A program made the translations under genes and the position numbers. From Prorocentrum cordatum (Eukaryota; Sar; Dinophyceae; Prorocentrales; Prorocentraceae): 64,000 nucleotides of DNA. Below the pieces are notes generated by a model. It did not search any database. It was not told where the DNA came from and saw only the letters and a list, made by a program, of their open reading frames with translations. Within the stretch, counting starts at the first letter, position 1, and each line of letters begins with the position of its first letter. The stretch spans positions 1-64,000 of the forward strand of contig CAUYUJ010003422.1 in assembly GCA_963575745.1 (NCBI GenBank), written 5' to 3'. Below are positions 1-11,534 of the stretch, piece after piece.

Positions 1-261
1 GCCTCAGGTTGCCTGAAGACGCTCCCAGGGGGCCCCGAGACGTTCCCCAGGGGCCTCTACGAGGGCTGTAGGAGGGAAATTTCATTGATTTTTCAATGGT
101 TCTCGAAGGGGTGTCGGGTTCTCACCTTTTAGGGCCGACAACGGTCCAAAACGGCCCCAGAGGCTCCAGATATCGTCCCAAGACAGCCCAAGAGGCCCCC
201 TGAAGGGTCCCAACACGGTCCAAGGGGGCCCCAAGATGGCCCCAGAGGAGCCCAAAACGGC
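1..261. repeat. CTTGGGGCC-type interspersed repeat, first block
   Basis: Degenerate 10-12-bp units of the form CCAAGAGGCCC / TCTTGGGGGCC fill this block. The same family recurs in at least nine other blocks in both orientations. Open frames over it are compositional and I call no gene. Confidence 0.75.
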
Positions 262-477
<216 letters not shown>

Positions 478-534
478 CGTCCCCGGAGCCTCCTCCGAAC
501 CGTCCCAGAAGCTCCGCGGGATTCCGTGATCCTC

Positions 535-860
535 TCCAGTGCTGTCCATGACGTCCCAAGAGAGCCCCCAGACCAAGAGGCAGCCCAAGAGGCGCTCAAA
601 AGAGGGCCGTGTGATGGCCAAAGATAGCCCCAAGGTGGCCCAAGACGCCCCCATGACGCTCCTAAGCGGGCCCCAAGAGGGGTCCAAGAAAGAGAACTCG
701 AACTGGCCTTTGGAGCCGCTCACCCCAAGATGGCCCAAAGGGCCCCAAACTCCCAGGAGGCTTCCAAGAGGCCCCCAAGAGGCCTCCAAGAGGCCCCCAA
801 GAGGCTCCAAAGAGTCCCCAGGAAGCCTCCAAGAGGCCCCCCAAAGGCACGCGCACTAAC
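535..860. repeat. CTTGGGGCC-type interspersed repeat, second block
   Basis: Continuation of the degenerate CCAAGAGGCCCCCAAG repeat on the other side of the microsatellite. From 860 to 998 there is short non-repetitive sequence with no recognisable feature. Confidence 0.75.
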
Positions 861-997
861 CCGACCCCCCTTCACGCCTTCAGCAACGAGCGAGTTGGCT
901 TCGAAACTCACGGTTCTATTTTTTTAGAGGGCGTTTCCTCTTCCGCGCTATACGCTGGGCTGGCAGGTAAAACCTGAGCGCGCGCGAAGCACGCGCG

Positions 998-1650
998 ATG
1001 GTTCTAGTCATGATGATGCTGATGATGCTGATGATGGCGATGCTGATGCTGCTGACGACGATGATGAGGATGCTGATGCTGCTGATGATGCTGATGATGC
1101 TGATGATGCTGCTGATGATTATGCTGCTGATGATGATACGCATGCTGCTGCTGATGATGATGCTGACAATGTTGATGATGCTGATGATGATGCTGATGAT
1201 GATGCTGACGATGTTGCTGCTGTTGCTGACGATGATGCTGCTGATGCTGTTTACGATTGTGATTGCGATCGTTATGCTGATGACGATGGTGGCGGTGATG
1301 ATTGTGATGATGATGCTGATGATGATGATGATGATTATGACGATGCTGATGATGCTGATGACAGTGGTGATGCTGATGATGGTGATGCTGAGTCGCTGAG
1401 TTTGACGATACTGATGATGATGATAATGCTGATGATTATGACGACGATGATGATGAGGATGATGCAGAGTTTGATGGTGGTGATGATGATGACGGTGGTG
1501 ACGATGATGATGCTAATTATGTTGATGATGCTGATGCTGATGAGGCTGATGCTGATGCTGATGATGATAAGAATGCTGATGCTGATGATGATGGTGTTGA
1601 TGATGGTGATGATGCTGATGATGATGCTGATAATGATGATGATCCACTGA
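998..1650. repeat. Imperfect ATG/GCT trinucleotide array (block 1)
   Basis: Long run of ATG/GAT units interrupted by GCT, GGT and GAC. The apparent Met/Leu-rich and Ile/Ser-rich proteins on the two strands follow from the triplet repeat. The spacer at 1650-1810 is AT-richer and holds nothing I recognise. Confidence 0.95.
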
Positions 1651-1809
1651 CCACCCACTATCCGCATGAGTGCATCTCCATCCAACCACTACACTATAGC
1701 TATAAAAATCTTAACCCCCACTTCAAATTTGAGGAGAATAAATATACCTCGAGAAGAAAAAAGGGTAAGTAAATATCCCGCCTTACAAAACAACAAATAA
1801 ATAATGCGG

Positions 1810-2366
1810 ATGTGATGATGATGATGATGATGCCTGATGATGGAAGGTGGTGATGGCTGATGCTAAGGTGTGATGCTATGATGATGCAATGATGATGATG
1901 CTGCTGATGAATGATGATGAGAAGCTCATGATGATGAAGATGATGATGCGGGCGGCTGCTGCTGATGATGATGTGATGAATGATGGTGAAAATAAAATGG
2001 AATGATGATGGCGCTGATGATGATGATGACGATGACGATGATGCTGATGATGATGATGCTGGATAGCAGGACGAGGTGCTGATGATGATGATGCTGATGC
2101 AGAAGCTGATGATGGCTGATGATGATGATATGCTTCCGCTGATGATGATGATGATGCTGATCTGATGATTAGGTGATGAAGATGATATTACTGATGATGA
2201 TGATGATGAGGATGAAGCGATGCTGATGATGATGATGCTGATGATGATGATGATGAGGAATGCTGATAGATGAAATGATTATGAATGATGATGATGAAGA
2301 TGATGATTATGATGATGTTGATGCTGCTGCTGATGATGATGATGATGATGATGCTGATGATGATGC

Positions 2367-2413
<47 letters not shown>

Positions 2414-2545
2414 CTGCTGCTGCTGATGATGTGTGCGGCAGTGGTGGCGGTGTTGATGTTGATGGCGAGGGGGGGGAGGAGGAGGGCGAGGAGGAGGAGG
2501 AGGAGGAGGAGGAGGAGGAGAAGGAGGAGGAGGAGGATACAACGC
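1810..2545. repeat. Imperfect ATG trinucleotide array (block 2) ending in GGA repeat
   Basis: A second ATG/GAT array with frequent one- and two-base slips, so no frame stays open until about 2260. It runs into a GAG/GGA tract at 2466-2540. Confidence 0.95.
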
Positions 2546-2779
2546 AGGGAGAGCCGCCGACGTCTCGACGGGTCCTCCTCTGGCCTTCTTCCGCGGGGTC
2601 AGCCCCGAGCCGTTCAGACAGCTCGTCGAGCTGTCGGAGTGGGTGATGATCCTGGAGGCTTCGCCATCGAAGCCGCGAGAAGGAGGGAGAGTGGAGGAGG
2701 AGGGGGGAGAGATGAGAGAGGCAAGCTATGTGCGCTTGCGCCGCATGTGACATCCTTCCGCCACGCGCCAGGGGGGGTA

Positions 2780-2912
2780 GGGGGAGGGGGGGCAGGCTTC
2801 TTAGAAGCCCCTCTGCTTCTCAGAAGGCGCGTTCCTTTTCTGTTGACGTTCGGCCAGCGCCATCTGAGAAGCAGCCTCCTTCTAAGAAGCCTTCCCCTCT
2901 CCCGCTACAGTG
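2780..2912. repeat. Inverted-repeat (hairpin) element built on CTTCTNAGAAG
   Basis: The left arm around 2790-2830 (AGGCTTCTTAGAAG ... CTGCTTCTCAGAAGG) is mirrored by the reverse complement of about 2859-2905, with a loop near 30 bp. Each arm also contains the self-palindrome CTTCTNAGAAG. The rest of 2545-3600 is unclassified sequence with a short CAG run at 3290-3312; I see no supportable gene. Confidence 0.6.
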
Positions 2913-3611
2913 GAGACCCATGCCAAGAAACACCCTGCTTGCCTCCAGGGTGCCCTGGGTTTCCTGGGTTTCAATGGTTTTGCTATGGAGAGCGTGACGC
3001 TCCCACACCAAACATCAATGGACGTCCTGGGGTCTCAGAGTTGGGTTTCTTGTGGAAGGTTTTCTGTGGTCGGGCCCCTACTGTACCTCCTTGTGCGCGC
3101 CGCCAAATCCTACCCTCCCGCCCATACATGCCAATTGCGCTGGATTATTTTCTGTCCGTCGGCTGGGATGTCCCAGAAGACCTTGACCCACAACTGGAGG
3201 AGGTGGTGGCGGATGACCAGGAGGGTGAGTAGGATGATGAACAGAAGGATGCGGAGGCCAGGGAGGATGCTGAGGAAAAAGAAGGAGGAGCATCAGCAGC
3301 AGCAGCAGCAGCAGGAGGAGTAGAAGAAGCGGGAGGGGCATGAGGACCAGGGGAAGACGGAGGAGTTGAAACAGGAGGGGCGGCAACGACGATTAAGACA
3401 TCGGATCCAGCAATGTGGCCCGCGCTGGTGCCAGAGCGCCAGTCTGAACGACGGGAGCCAAGCGACAGTCCTGAACTGCGGTTAACGCTGCAGCAGGAAC
3501 ACCATCCTCGAAAGGCCGAGAACATAGGACAGCTAGAGGACATCTAACACAATAGCATCTGGATCTGTGTATGTGTACATGTATAGCTTCCCGCAGTTGC
3601 GGATAAGAATG

Positions 3612-3990
3612 AGGGTGCGGGCGCGGGGTGGGTCGCGGGTGGGTCGCTTTCGAGTCGCGAGAGGGTCGCGGGGTGGGTCGCAGGTGGGTTGCCGGTGGGT
3701 CGTGGGTGGGTCACGGGTGGGTCGCAGGTGGGTCGCGGGTGGGTCGCGGGTGGATCGCGATTGGGTCACGGGGTGGGTCGCGGGTGGGTCGCGGGCGTGT
3801 CGTGCGGTGGGTCGCGGATGGGTCGCGGGTGGGTCGCGGGTGGGTTCGCGGGCGTGCCGCGCGGTGGGTCGCGGGTCTATCGCGGAATGGGTCGTGGGGT
3901 GGGTCGCGGGTGAGGTCGTGGGTGGGTCGCGGGTAAGTCGCGGGCGGGTCGCGGGTGTGTCGCGGGCCGGGTCGCGGGCCGGGGTCGCGG
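3612..3990. repeat. GGGTGGGTCGC minisatellite, copy 1
   Basis: About 30 variant copies of an 11-12-bp G-rich unit, GGGTGGGTCGC. The array is followed immediately by an AAC array, exactly as in the second copy at 27.26-27.90 kb. Confidence 0.95.
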
Positions 3991-3999
3991 GCGGGACGA

Positions 4000-4248
4000 C
4001 AATAACAAACATCAAATCATCCACCAACATACAACACGTAGAAGCAACACAACACGACAACAGCGGCAACAACACCATCACCACCAACAACAACACCACT
4101 ACCAACAACCACACCAACACCAACAACCACCACCAGCAACAGCACCAGCAAAACCAACAGTAACACCAACAACAAACACCACCAACAACAACGACAACAA
4201 CAGCAGCAACAGCAACACCACCAGCAACAACAAAACCACAACAAGACC
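4000..4248. repeat. AAC/CAACAC trinucleotide array, copy 1
   Basis: CAA/AAC/ACC repeats that translate as poly-Asn/Thr/Gln depending on frame. This is one component of the composite repeat recurring at 9.52, 18.40 and 27.91 kb. Confidence 0.95.
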
Positions 4249-4352
4249 AATTATTTTAAACCCTCGGTACCCGCCCTCTTCGACTTCGATCGCAACCTCC
4301 CTGGGGGTATATCTTGTTTACCTGCCGCGCGTAATTTGTGCAGCTCCTGAAA
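4248..4352 (+). repeat. TTTTAAACCCTCGGTACC module, copy 1
   Basis: A conserved module of about 100 bp between the AAC array and the GGGGCCACGAAGGGC array. Shared words are TTTTAA, a run like AACCCTCGATACCCGCCC, CTCTTCG(T/A)CTTCG, GGGGGTATA and TTACCTGC. Related copies lie at about 9630-9770 and 18660-18785. Confidence 0.75.
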
Positions 4353-4905
4353 CAGGGAGCCACGAAGGGCAGCGAGGGGGCCACAGGGCAGCGGCGGGGC
4401 CACGAAGGGCAGCGAGGGGGCCACTCAGGGCAACAGCGGGGCCACGAAGGGCAGCAAAGGGGCCACGAAGGGCTACGCTGGAGCCACGAAAGGCAGCAAT
4501 GGGGCCACTGAGGGAGCGACCGGGGGCCACGAGGCGGCCAATGGGGCCACTGAGGGCAGCGGCGGGAACACGAGGGGCAGCCACTGGGCTACAGTGGGAG
4601 GGGCCACGAAGGGCAGAAATGGGGCCATGAAGGGCGCGAGCGAGCGGGGGCCACGAAGAGCATGTACGGCGCCACGGCGCGCAAAGAGAGGACACGAAGA
4701 GCATGTATGGCGCCACGGAGCGCAAAGAGGGGACCAGTGAGGGCTGCAAAGGGGCAGGGCCACGAAAGTGGCATCAGGGCCACGAAGGTCAGCGACGGGG
4801 CCACGAAAGGCGATCGCGGGGCCACGAAGAGCATTGAGGGGCTCAAACAGCGGGGCCACGAGGGGCATCGAGGGGGCCACGAGGGCAGCGGCGGGGCTTT
4901 GAAAT
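4352..4905. repeat. GGGGCCACGAAGGGCAGCG tandem array, copy 1
   Basis: Degenerate 21-27-bp units centred on GGGGCCACGAAGGGC, alternating with variants carrying GCATGTA. The same array follows the TTTTAA module at 18.93-19.87 kb. Confidence 0.9.
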
Positions 4906-5029
4906 CGGACTGCGGCACCGCGAGGGGCAGCGAGACGCACCGAAGTGGGCTAAAAGCAACGAGGGTCGACTGCGGGCCTGAAAGGCGGGTCGGGCGGGCG
5001 GACCCTGACGGGCGGGTCAAAAAGCGGGC

Positions 5030-5160
5030 CGCGAATGCGTGATTCCTGCTGATTCGCAAGGAAGTCCCGGGCGAGAGCGCGAGCCTTGAGTAAGTTATCA
5101 GGAATTTCGAGGCGAGGGCGCGTTTCCTGAATGGCGAGCCGGCGGCGCCTGAGTAAATTC
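5030..5160. repeat. GCGAGAGCGCGATTCCTGAATAAATTG array, degenerate copy
   Basis: Two or three degenerate units of a 35-40-bp repeat with the core GCGATTCCTG and (A)TAAATT. Better copies are at 8560-8650, 10015-10195 and 19885-20160. Confidence 0.6.
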
Positions 5161-5164
5161 TTGA

Positions 5165-5640
5165 CGTTTCGCGTATCCCCACCAGTTAGCCCCGTACCGT
5201 GACCCGGACGCCGCTTCCGCTCCCTGTCCGTTGCCTCGGAGCCGCCGACCAAAAAAAAATATCCCCACCAGCCCTGCTTCTGCTTGGTTAATTCGGCCCT
5301 CGCGCGGCCCGCCCGGACCCTTACTCGCCGCTGTGCGCTCTCGCCTGCGGCTGTCGACGAACAAGTACCCCCATCAGCTTACTTTTGGCTGCGCCATTTT
5401 GGCTGCGCCTGCTTGCTAGTCGCCACCGGGATTTCCAACGCCACCGGGTTTGAGAGTATCGGTTCTGGCTCTCCTTCTGAGTGGTTGCCCGCACGCTCGT
5501 TTCGCTTGCCTTACTTTTCCTGCTGCCTAGTCGCGGCCCGAATCGTGTTCGGACGGCTTTTGACCCGCCTCGCGAGCCTGTTGACCGAAAGTATCCCCAT
5601 CAGCCCATCCAGAAACGATCAGCAGGGGAGTCGGTGAATC
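5165..5640. repeat. Degenerate tandem repeat with TATCCCCA(C/T)CAG core
   Basis: Units of roughly 100 bp containing TATCCCCACCAG or TACCCCCATCAG followed by CTCGC-rich sequence. It resembles the block at 8700-9130. No gene is supported, and 5640-5830 holds nothing recognisable. Confidence 0.55.
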
Positions 5641-5835
5641 AGAGGCGACAGGACACATACAGTTGCGTAGCCGTCTTGTGGAACACAAGGATCACAAAGA
5701 GCTCCCCGCATTGAAGTTTAAGATGGACATCGGTGCAAGCTACGATGGTGCTTCGATGAAGGGTGAGGGGTGTTTCGATGACTCGTAATGGCTGTTGCAC
5801 TGATTTGTATCTGAAGCTCGCGTGCGTTTCGGATC

Positions 5836-6062
5836 TTGGAGCCATCTTGGGGCTCTCTTGGGGTTCTCTTGGGGCCTTCTTTGGGCCCTCCTGGAGCTCT
5901 TTCTTGGGGCTCTCTTGAGGTCCTTTTAGGGCCTTCTTGGAGCCCTCTTGGGGCTCTTTTGGGGTGTCTTGGGCCCCTCTTGGGGCTCATTTGGGGGGTC
6001 TGGGGGCCTTCTTGGGTTTTTTCTGGGATGCAAGAGGGGCCTCTTGGGGCCGTCTTGGACCA
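5836..6062. repeat. CTTGGGGCC-type repeat block
   Basis: About 20 units of TCTTGGGGCYCT in the plus orientation. Open frames on both strands come from the repeat. Confidence 0.85.
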
Positions 6063-6267
6063 TTTCGCAAAAAAAGAAAAAGAATTCCAATGACACTACC
6101 GAGGAACCCCACATACTTAATTTTATATCCTGTGTGCACTATGCTACCACTACCACCGCCACCACCACGAGCCACTTCGATCTTTCAGATCGGTTTGAGC
6201 CGCGATGTTTGCGGATCAGGGCAGCGCCGTGGATAAACACTGCACTTAGAAACCATGCAACCGCACC

Positions 6268-7665
6268 CCCAGTAGTGTCCAGAAGCCGCCACGCCTGCTG
6301 CAATAGGCTTTGCGGCAGTGTCGTGGATAGCGGCCCTGCCCAATGACCACCCACTGCGCGCCCGTGTGGCGTCGAGACATTGCCACGCCTACTAGGCTTG
6401 TCGACAACGTGGTGGAAAGAAGCCGGACCTGAGACCACTCCCAGCGCACCCCTTTCTGGTGTCGAGAAATTGCCGCGCCTGCTAGGCTTTACGACAGTGT
6501 CGTGGATAGCGGCCGCGGTGAGAGACCACCCCCTGCGCACACCCTCTGGTGTCGAGAAATTGCCGCGCCTGCTAGGCTTTTCGACATTGTCGTGGATAGC
6601 GGCCGCGGTGAGAGACCACCCCCCTGCGCACACCCTCTGGCGTCGAGAAATTGCCGCGCCTGCTAGGCTTTTCGACAGTGTCGTGGATAGCGGCCGCGGT
6701 GAGGGACCAAAGCCCTGCGCACCCCCTCTGGTGTCGAGAAAGTGCCACGCCTGCTATGCCCTGGACGACCGTCGTGCATAGCGGCTGCGTTGAGGGACCA
6801 CCCCCTGCGCACCCCCAGTGGTGTCGAGAAAATGCCACGCCCGCTATGCCCTGGACGACTGGCGCGCATAGCGGCCGCGGTGAGGGACCACCCCCTGCGC
6901 ACCCCGTCTGGCGTCGAGAAAGCGCCACGCTTGCCATGCCCTGGACGACCGTCGTGGATAGCGGCCGCGGTGAGGGACCAACTCCTGCACACCCTCTACG
7001 GTGTCGAGACAATGCCACGCCTGCTATGGCGTGGACGACCGGCGCGCGTAGCGGCCACGGTGAGGGACCACCCCCTGCGCATCCCCTATGGTGTCGAGAA
7101 AGTGCCGCGCCTGCTATGCCCTGGACGACCGTCGTGCCTAGCGGCCGCGGTGAGGGACCACCCCCTGCGCACCCCCAGTGGTGTCGAGAAATTACCGCGC
7201 CTGCTAGGCACTGCGCGACCGTCGTGCATAGCGGCCGCGGCGAGGGACCACCCCCTGCGCACCCCCTATCGTGTCGAGAAAATGCCACGCCTGCTATGGC
7301 GTGGACGACCGGCGCGCGTAGCGGCCACGGTGAGGGACCACCCCCTGCGCATCCCCTATGGTGTCGAGAAAGTGCCACGCCTGCTATGCCCTGGACGACC
7401 GTCGTGCCTAGCGGCCGCGCTGAGGGACCACCCCTTGCGCACCCCCAGTGGTGTCGAGAAAATGCCACGCCTGCTATACCCTGGACGACCGTCGTGCATA
7501 GCGGCCGCGGTGAGGGACCACATGGGACCACCCCCTGCGCTTCCCTTATGGTGTCGAGAGAGTACAACGCCTGCCGCGCTCTCCGACCCTGGCACGCATA
7601 GAGGCCGCGCTGAGGGACCACCCCTTGCGCACCCCCTCTGGTGTCGAGAAACTGCCGCGCCTGCC
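6268..7665 (+). repeat. 90-bp satellite A
   Basis: About 15 tandem units, most exactly 90 bp apart. Each starts near GTGTCGAGAAA and continues with TGCCRCGCCTGCTA, then GTCGTG.ATAGCGGC and GAGGGACCACCCCCTGCGCA. As 90 is divisible by 3 and the unit lacks stops in several frames, 300-aa frames appear on both strands. The units share no sequence with the second 90-bp satellite at 38.4-41.1 kb. Confidence 0.95.
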
Positions 7666-7704
7666 ACGTGCCCCTCTATGTGGGGCTTGCCACGCTCTCC
7701 GACG

Positions 7705-7968
7705 TGTGGTGTGTGTGTGTGTGTGTGTGTGTGCGTGTGTGGTGCGATGCGGTCACGCCTGCCGTGCCCTGCGTGCTAGCCCTGCGTGCTCTGCTGTGCT
7801 GAGCTGTGCTGTGCTGTGCTGTGCCGAGCTGAGCTGTGCTGTGCTGTGCTGTGCTGAGCTGAGCTGAGCTGTGCTGTGCTGTGCTGTGCTGAGCTGTGCT
7901 GTGCTGTGCTGAGCTGTGCTGAGCAGTGCTGTGCTGTGCTGTGCTGTGTTGTGCTGCGCTGTGTGAGA
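7705..7968. repeat. GT microsatellite and GCTGT/GAGCT pentanucleotide array
   Basis: A (GT)n tract at about 7706-7740 is followed at 7790-7968 by tandem pentamers GCTGT interspersed with GAGCT. Confidence 0.95.
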
Positions 7969-8084
7969 AGGGGAGGAGGGAGGAGGAGGTGAAGGTGAAC
8001 ACGGGTGCGGCGCGGCAAGGAAGAAAACAATAACCCCACGAAGCATGTGGGGAATTCCAGTCGCCCCCTCTGAGGCTCAAAAAT

Positions 8085-8425
8085 GCTGTCTTGGGGCCCT
8101 CTTGGGCCGCTCTTGGAGCGCTCTTGGGCGCTCTCGGGGCCGGCCTGGGGCCTTCTTGGACCCCTCTTGGGGCAATATTGGGCCGTTTTGAGGCCATCTT
8201 GAGACCTCAAGAGCCCATCGGAGGCGAAAAAGCGAGAAGGGAAAACGTATTGATTTCCCTTAGGTTGTTGAAGGATGTTGGCCTCTTGGGGGGTCCTCGG
8301 AGGCCTCGGACAGCACTTGAAACCATCTTGGGGCCGTCTTGAGGCCTCTTGGACGTATGTCGGAGGCTATCTTGACCCATCTACCGCTCTCGTGGGCCAT
8401 CTTGGAGGCCATCTTGCGCTTTCGG
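8085..8425. repeat. CTTGGGGCC-type repeat block
   Basis: Degenerate TCTTGGGGCC and GGCCATCTTG units. Downstream, 8425-8555 is unclassified sequence without a supportable gene. Confidence 0.75.
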
Positions 8426-8555
8426 AGCCCCCCCCCCTGTCCAAACGCATGGAGGGGGGGGGAGGTAAACCTCCCGAGCGGGGAAAGGCAGGAGGTTGGA
8501 AACCGAAACGCTCTAGACCACCTGCGCCCAGAGGGCTGGTGGGATTACATGGATG

Positions 8556-8650
8556 TCTCTGGCGAGAGCGCGATTTCTGGGTAAGTTGCAAGGGACACCC
8601 AAGCGAGAACGCGATTCCTCAATACATTGCGAGGAAGTATAAGGCGGGAG
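8556..8650. repeat. GCGAGAGCGCGATTC array
   Basis: Two clear units of the 35-40-bp repeat GCGAGAGCGCGATTCCTG, each with a following GCGAGGAAGT-like tail, then the GGCGGGAGC word that ends this array in other copies. Confidence 0.7.
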
Positions 8651-8699
8651 CTGTTTTTGATTGTTAATTATTGAGCAATTCTTTTTGTTGGACCCCCTC

Positions 8700-9130
8700 C
8701 AGGCGCTCTGGCACTCTCGCCTCGGCGCCGCCCCCAGCAAGAACAACGCTCCCCCTCGAGGCTTCTTTTTTCCCTGAAGACGGTGCTGTTCCTCGCCGCC
8801 GACAGCCCCCGTCCCGACAAAACCGCGGCTCCCGCTCGAGACTTCTTCCTTTGTTACTCAAGGCGGTGTTCCTCCTCGCCGCCGACAACCGCCGTCCCAA
8901 CAGAACCAGCACTCCCGCTCAAGACTTCGTGTTGTTTCACGCTGGACTAGCGCCCTATTCTCTTCTGCATTGGCGCCGTTCCCAGCAACAACAGCACCAC
9001 TGCTCGAGACTTCCTCCCGTTCTATTGAGGGCCAGGTCTTTGCCTCGCCGCCGACAGCCCCCATCCCCACCAAACCAATCTTATCGCTCGATACCGCCTT
9101 GTGTTTTACCCCTGGCTGGGACTCCACTGG
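8700..9130. repeat. CTCGCCGCCGACAGCCCCCRTCCC tandem repeat
   Basis: Four units of about 100 bp sharing CTCGCCGCCGACA, CCCGCTCGAGACTTC and AACAACAGCAC-like words. A 190-aa plus-strand frame spans it, but its residues follow the repeat, so no gene is called. Confidence 0.65.
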
Positions 9131-9384
9131 CGGTCTCGCATCGGCGTAGCAGGGCGCGGGCATGTGTTTTCGAGGCGGGATCTGTTGAAATTCCTCGGAG
9201 GAGGTGTTTGCAAAACCTCATTGGGCGGGGAATCTGGGAGTGGGAATAACGCCCCCCCGCGGTAGAACAATAAGCCCCCATGGTGGGGACGTTTTATCAT
9301 GATGGTTGCATACTGCGTGTGGAAGCATCGCGCATGAGGGTACCATGATTGTTGTGGTTGATGTTTTTGTTCGGGAGCCGAGGG

Positions 9385-9775
9385 CGCAGTTTGAACACCA
9401 AGACTATCCGTGATGAAGAACAGGGCGCGAACCCCAGGAGGGGTACTTCAATTGAAAAACACATGTGTTGCCAGAGGTGGGGGATCACTACCAATTGTTC
9501 TTCAGGAGTGGGAGTTCAGCAACAGCAGCAACACCACCACCACCGCCACCACCACCATAACCAACAACAACAACAACAATAATAGCACCAACGACAACAC
9601 CACCACCAACAACAGCAATATAACTAATCATTTTAATACCGTTCGCTCTTATTCTTCACGTGCCATTCAACACTTCTATCCAGAACCCTTGATACCCGCT
9701 CTCTTCGTCTTCGGTCGTGTCTCCTTATGGTATATATTTCTTACCTGCAACGTGTATTTCGTGCAGCCCCTAAGG
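9385..9775 (+). repeat. Composite repeat copy 2 (unoccupied retroelement site)
   Basis: In order: GCAGTTTGAACACC, GAACAGGGCGCGAACCCC, GGGGATCACTACC, TTGTTCTTCAG, an AAC/CACC array at 9523-9620, and the TTTTAA module to about 9770. The stretch GCAGTTTG...GAACAGGG is the paralogue of the site occupied by the 10.27-18.33-kb retroelement. Confidence 0.75.
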
Positions 9776-10014
9776 CAGGGGAAGAGAGGACGGATGGAAG
9801 GAAGGGACAGAGGGGGAGGGAGGAGGATGCAGCACCAGAGAGAGAGAGAGAGAGTGGCAGAAGGGGGGCTAGGAACAGAAAGCGCGTGGCAGAACCAGAC
9901 GGGCAGATCGGGCGGGTAGGTCCTGACGGGCCAGTCGGGAAGGCGGGCCCAGGCAGCCCTGTCGAGCAGGCGGGTTGCTGAAGCGTGCGTCCTGCATAAA
10001 CCGCGAGGAAATCT

Positions 10015-10205
10015 CAAGCGATAGCGCGACTCCCAAATAAATCAATAGGAAATCCATAGCGAGAGCGTGATTCTTGGGTGTCGAGGGCGCGTCGTCTGAA
10101 TAAATTTCGAGGAACCCCCACGCGAGAGCCCGAGTCCTGTAGAAATTGTGACGTGGTCCCGCACGAGAGCGCGATTCGGGTGTAAATTGTGAGGACGTAT
10201 CCGGC
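10015..10205 (+). repeat. GCGAGAGCGCGATTC array
   Basis: About five units of 35-40 bp with GCGAGAGCGYGATTC and (A)TAAATT. It leads into GGCGGGAGCC and the CAGTTTG word that forms the left flank of the retroelement. The stretch 9775-10015 is purine-rich (GA runs) with GGGCGG words and no gene. Confidence 0.75.
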
Positions 10206-10279
10206 GGGAGCCGTTGTTGTTGTAGTTCGGGGGCCAGGGGCCTCAGTTTGGTGAGCCCTCGCTTTCTTTTTGCATAGTC

Positions 10280-10338
10280 CACGAGCTACGATAAACCAGT
10301 AGTGAATGCCGTGCATAATGTTCCGGCTCAAGTCTTTC
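10280..10338 (+). repeat. Split direct repeat A1
   Basis: Starts CACGAGCTACGATAAA and ends near TTCCGGCTCAAGTCT. It matches A2 at 17964-18022 (CACGAGCTATGATAAA ... TTCCGGCTCAAATCT) with about a dozen differences and one 2-base gap. Confidence 0.85.
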
Positions 10339-11534
10339 CCCTGGTCGCGTGGTTCTCCACATTGGCAATCTCTAAAGCCGCCGACCTCAGCATCCTGTGG
10401 GCGCTCGGTACTCTGAAGTGCCCGCCGTGCCCCGACAGTTCGATCACCTGCCCAGCTGTGTCGTGCTCGACCCCCCCTGGTAAGCATCACCTGTCCGACC
10501 TTCACGTGCCCGACGGTGCAGCCCGAGGGTCTGTCGCACTCGTGGTCGGCAGGGGTTCTGGACTTCATCACTGGCGTGATAGTTGTGCTGCTCGCCGCGC
10601 TCGTCTTGGCGGCAGCGCGGCGCCTTTCGTCATCGGTCTTTTCGTTCGGCGAAGGGGGCACCGAGACGCAGGACGACACACGTGAACTGGCGTTGAAGCA
10701 GCTGGTAGTTCTCAGGCAGCGTCATTGCAGCGCTTGGTGAACTGGTGGTGGTCAGGTACGCCGTCCCTGGTCGAGAGTTGTGGCATGGGCGAATCATTCT
10801 GGCAGTTGGAAATGCCCCAGGGCAGTTCGCAGATTTGACTCCTGATGAGGATATCTTTGTGGAGGAGTTGAGAGGCGACAGCGATGACATCGCTGAGTTC
10901 AGGGGCTCGCCTGGGCTTGGGGGTGTGCCTCCAGGCATCGCAGGTTCGTCCCGGCGGCAGGGCAAATGATCCAGTTCGTGCCGGACGGCGCCCTGCAGGC
11001 GGGCGTGGCGCCACCAGCAGCGCCCGTGGTGCCGCGCGTCGCAGGCCAGCAGGCAACGGGGGCCGCGGCGCTCCCCGCGCTGGGAGCAGCCGCCCCGCCA
11101 GCGGGGGCCACTGCGCCTGTGGCGCCGCTGCCTGGGCGCCATCTTGCCCCAGCGGCGGCGCCCTCTCCCGCGGCGGGCCCCGCGCCCGCGCCAGGTGCGG
11201 CGGCGGCTGCGGCCGCATGCGTGCCAGGCCTTGCGGGGGCCGTGGCTGCTGCTCCGTTGGCGGCGGCGCTCGTCTGGGTGGCGGCCGAGAACGTGATCGA
11301 CGTCGCTAGGGGCGCGCAGATCCCTGCTCTCCCTGCCAACGCGCTGATCTCGGGGGACCGCGGCATCATCCCCTGGGCCCGACATCGCTGCTCTCTCGCA
11401 GGATGCCTGAGGCTGACGTCTACCGGTTTGTGCATGATGACTTGCGGGTGCTGCCGATACAGTGGGGCGCCGGAAGATCAGAGAGAGCGTCATCCACCGC
11501 CGCTTTACTGTGGAAAATTGCCGCACTTTTCCTC
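10302..11534 (+). pseudogene. Gag-like N-terminal region of the YR retroelement, frame-broken
   Basis: Pieces in three frames read as one decayed protein. First come Cys-Pro repeats (KCPPCPDS...TCPAVSC, about 10395-10470), then a TM-like segment (FITGVIVVLLAALVLAA, about 10566-10620). Next is WHGRIILA...LTPDEDIFVEEL (10783-10870), then an Ala/Pro-rich linker. The end reads WVAAENVIDVARG...LISGDRGIIPW (11277-11375) and DDLRVLPIQWGAG (11440-11475). From memory these words resemble conserved stretches of dinoflagellate multi-copy retroelement proteins; I could not check that by search. At least three frame changes and no start codon of its own make it a pseudogene. Function beyond a structural (gag-like) role is inference. 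Confidence 0.6.

Noticed and set aside
998-2440. Met/Leu-rich and Asp-rich open frames
   Set aside because: Translations of ATG/GAT triplet repeats.
5385-5412. GCCATTTTGGCT resembling DinoSL
   Set aside because: Only 12 bases match and they come from a local duplication of TTTTGGCTGCGCC; no CTCAAG end and no gene follows.
6268-7780. Open frames of 300-350 residues on both strands
   Set aside because: A 90-bp unit without stops is automatically open; all frames are open and none has a start or domain.
8671-9249. 192-residue plus-strand frame
   Set aside because: It follows the 100-bp tandem repeat closely and shows no domain or codon-position signal.
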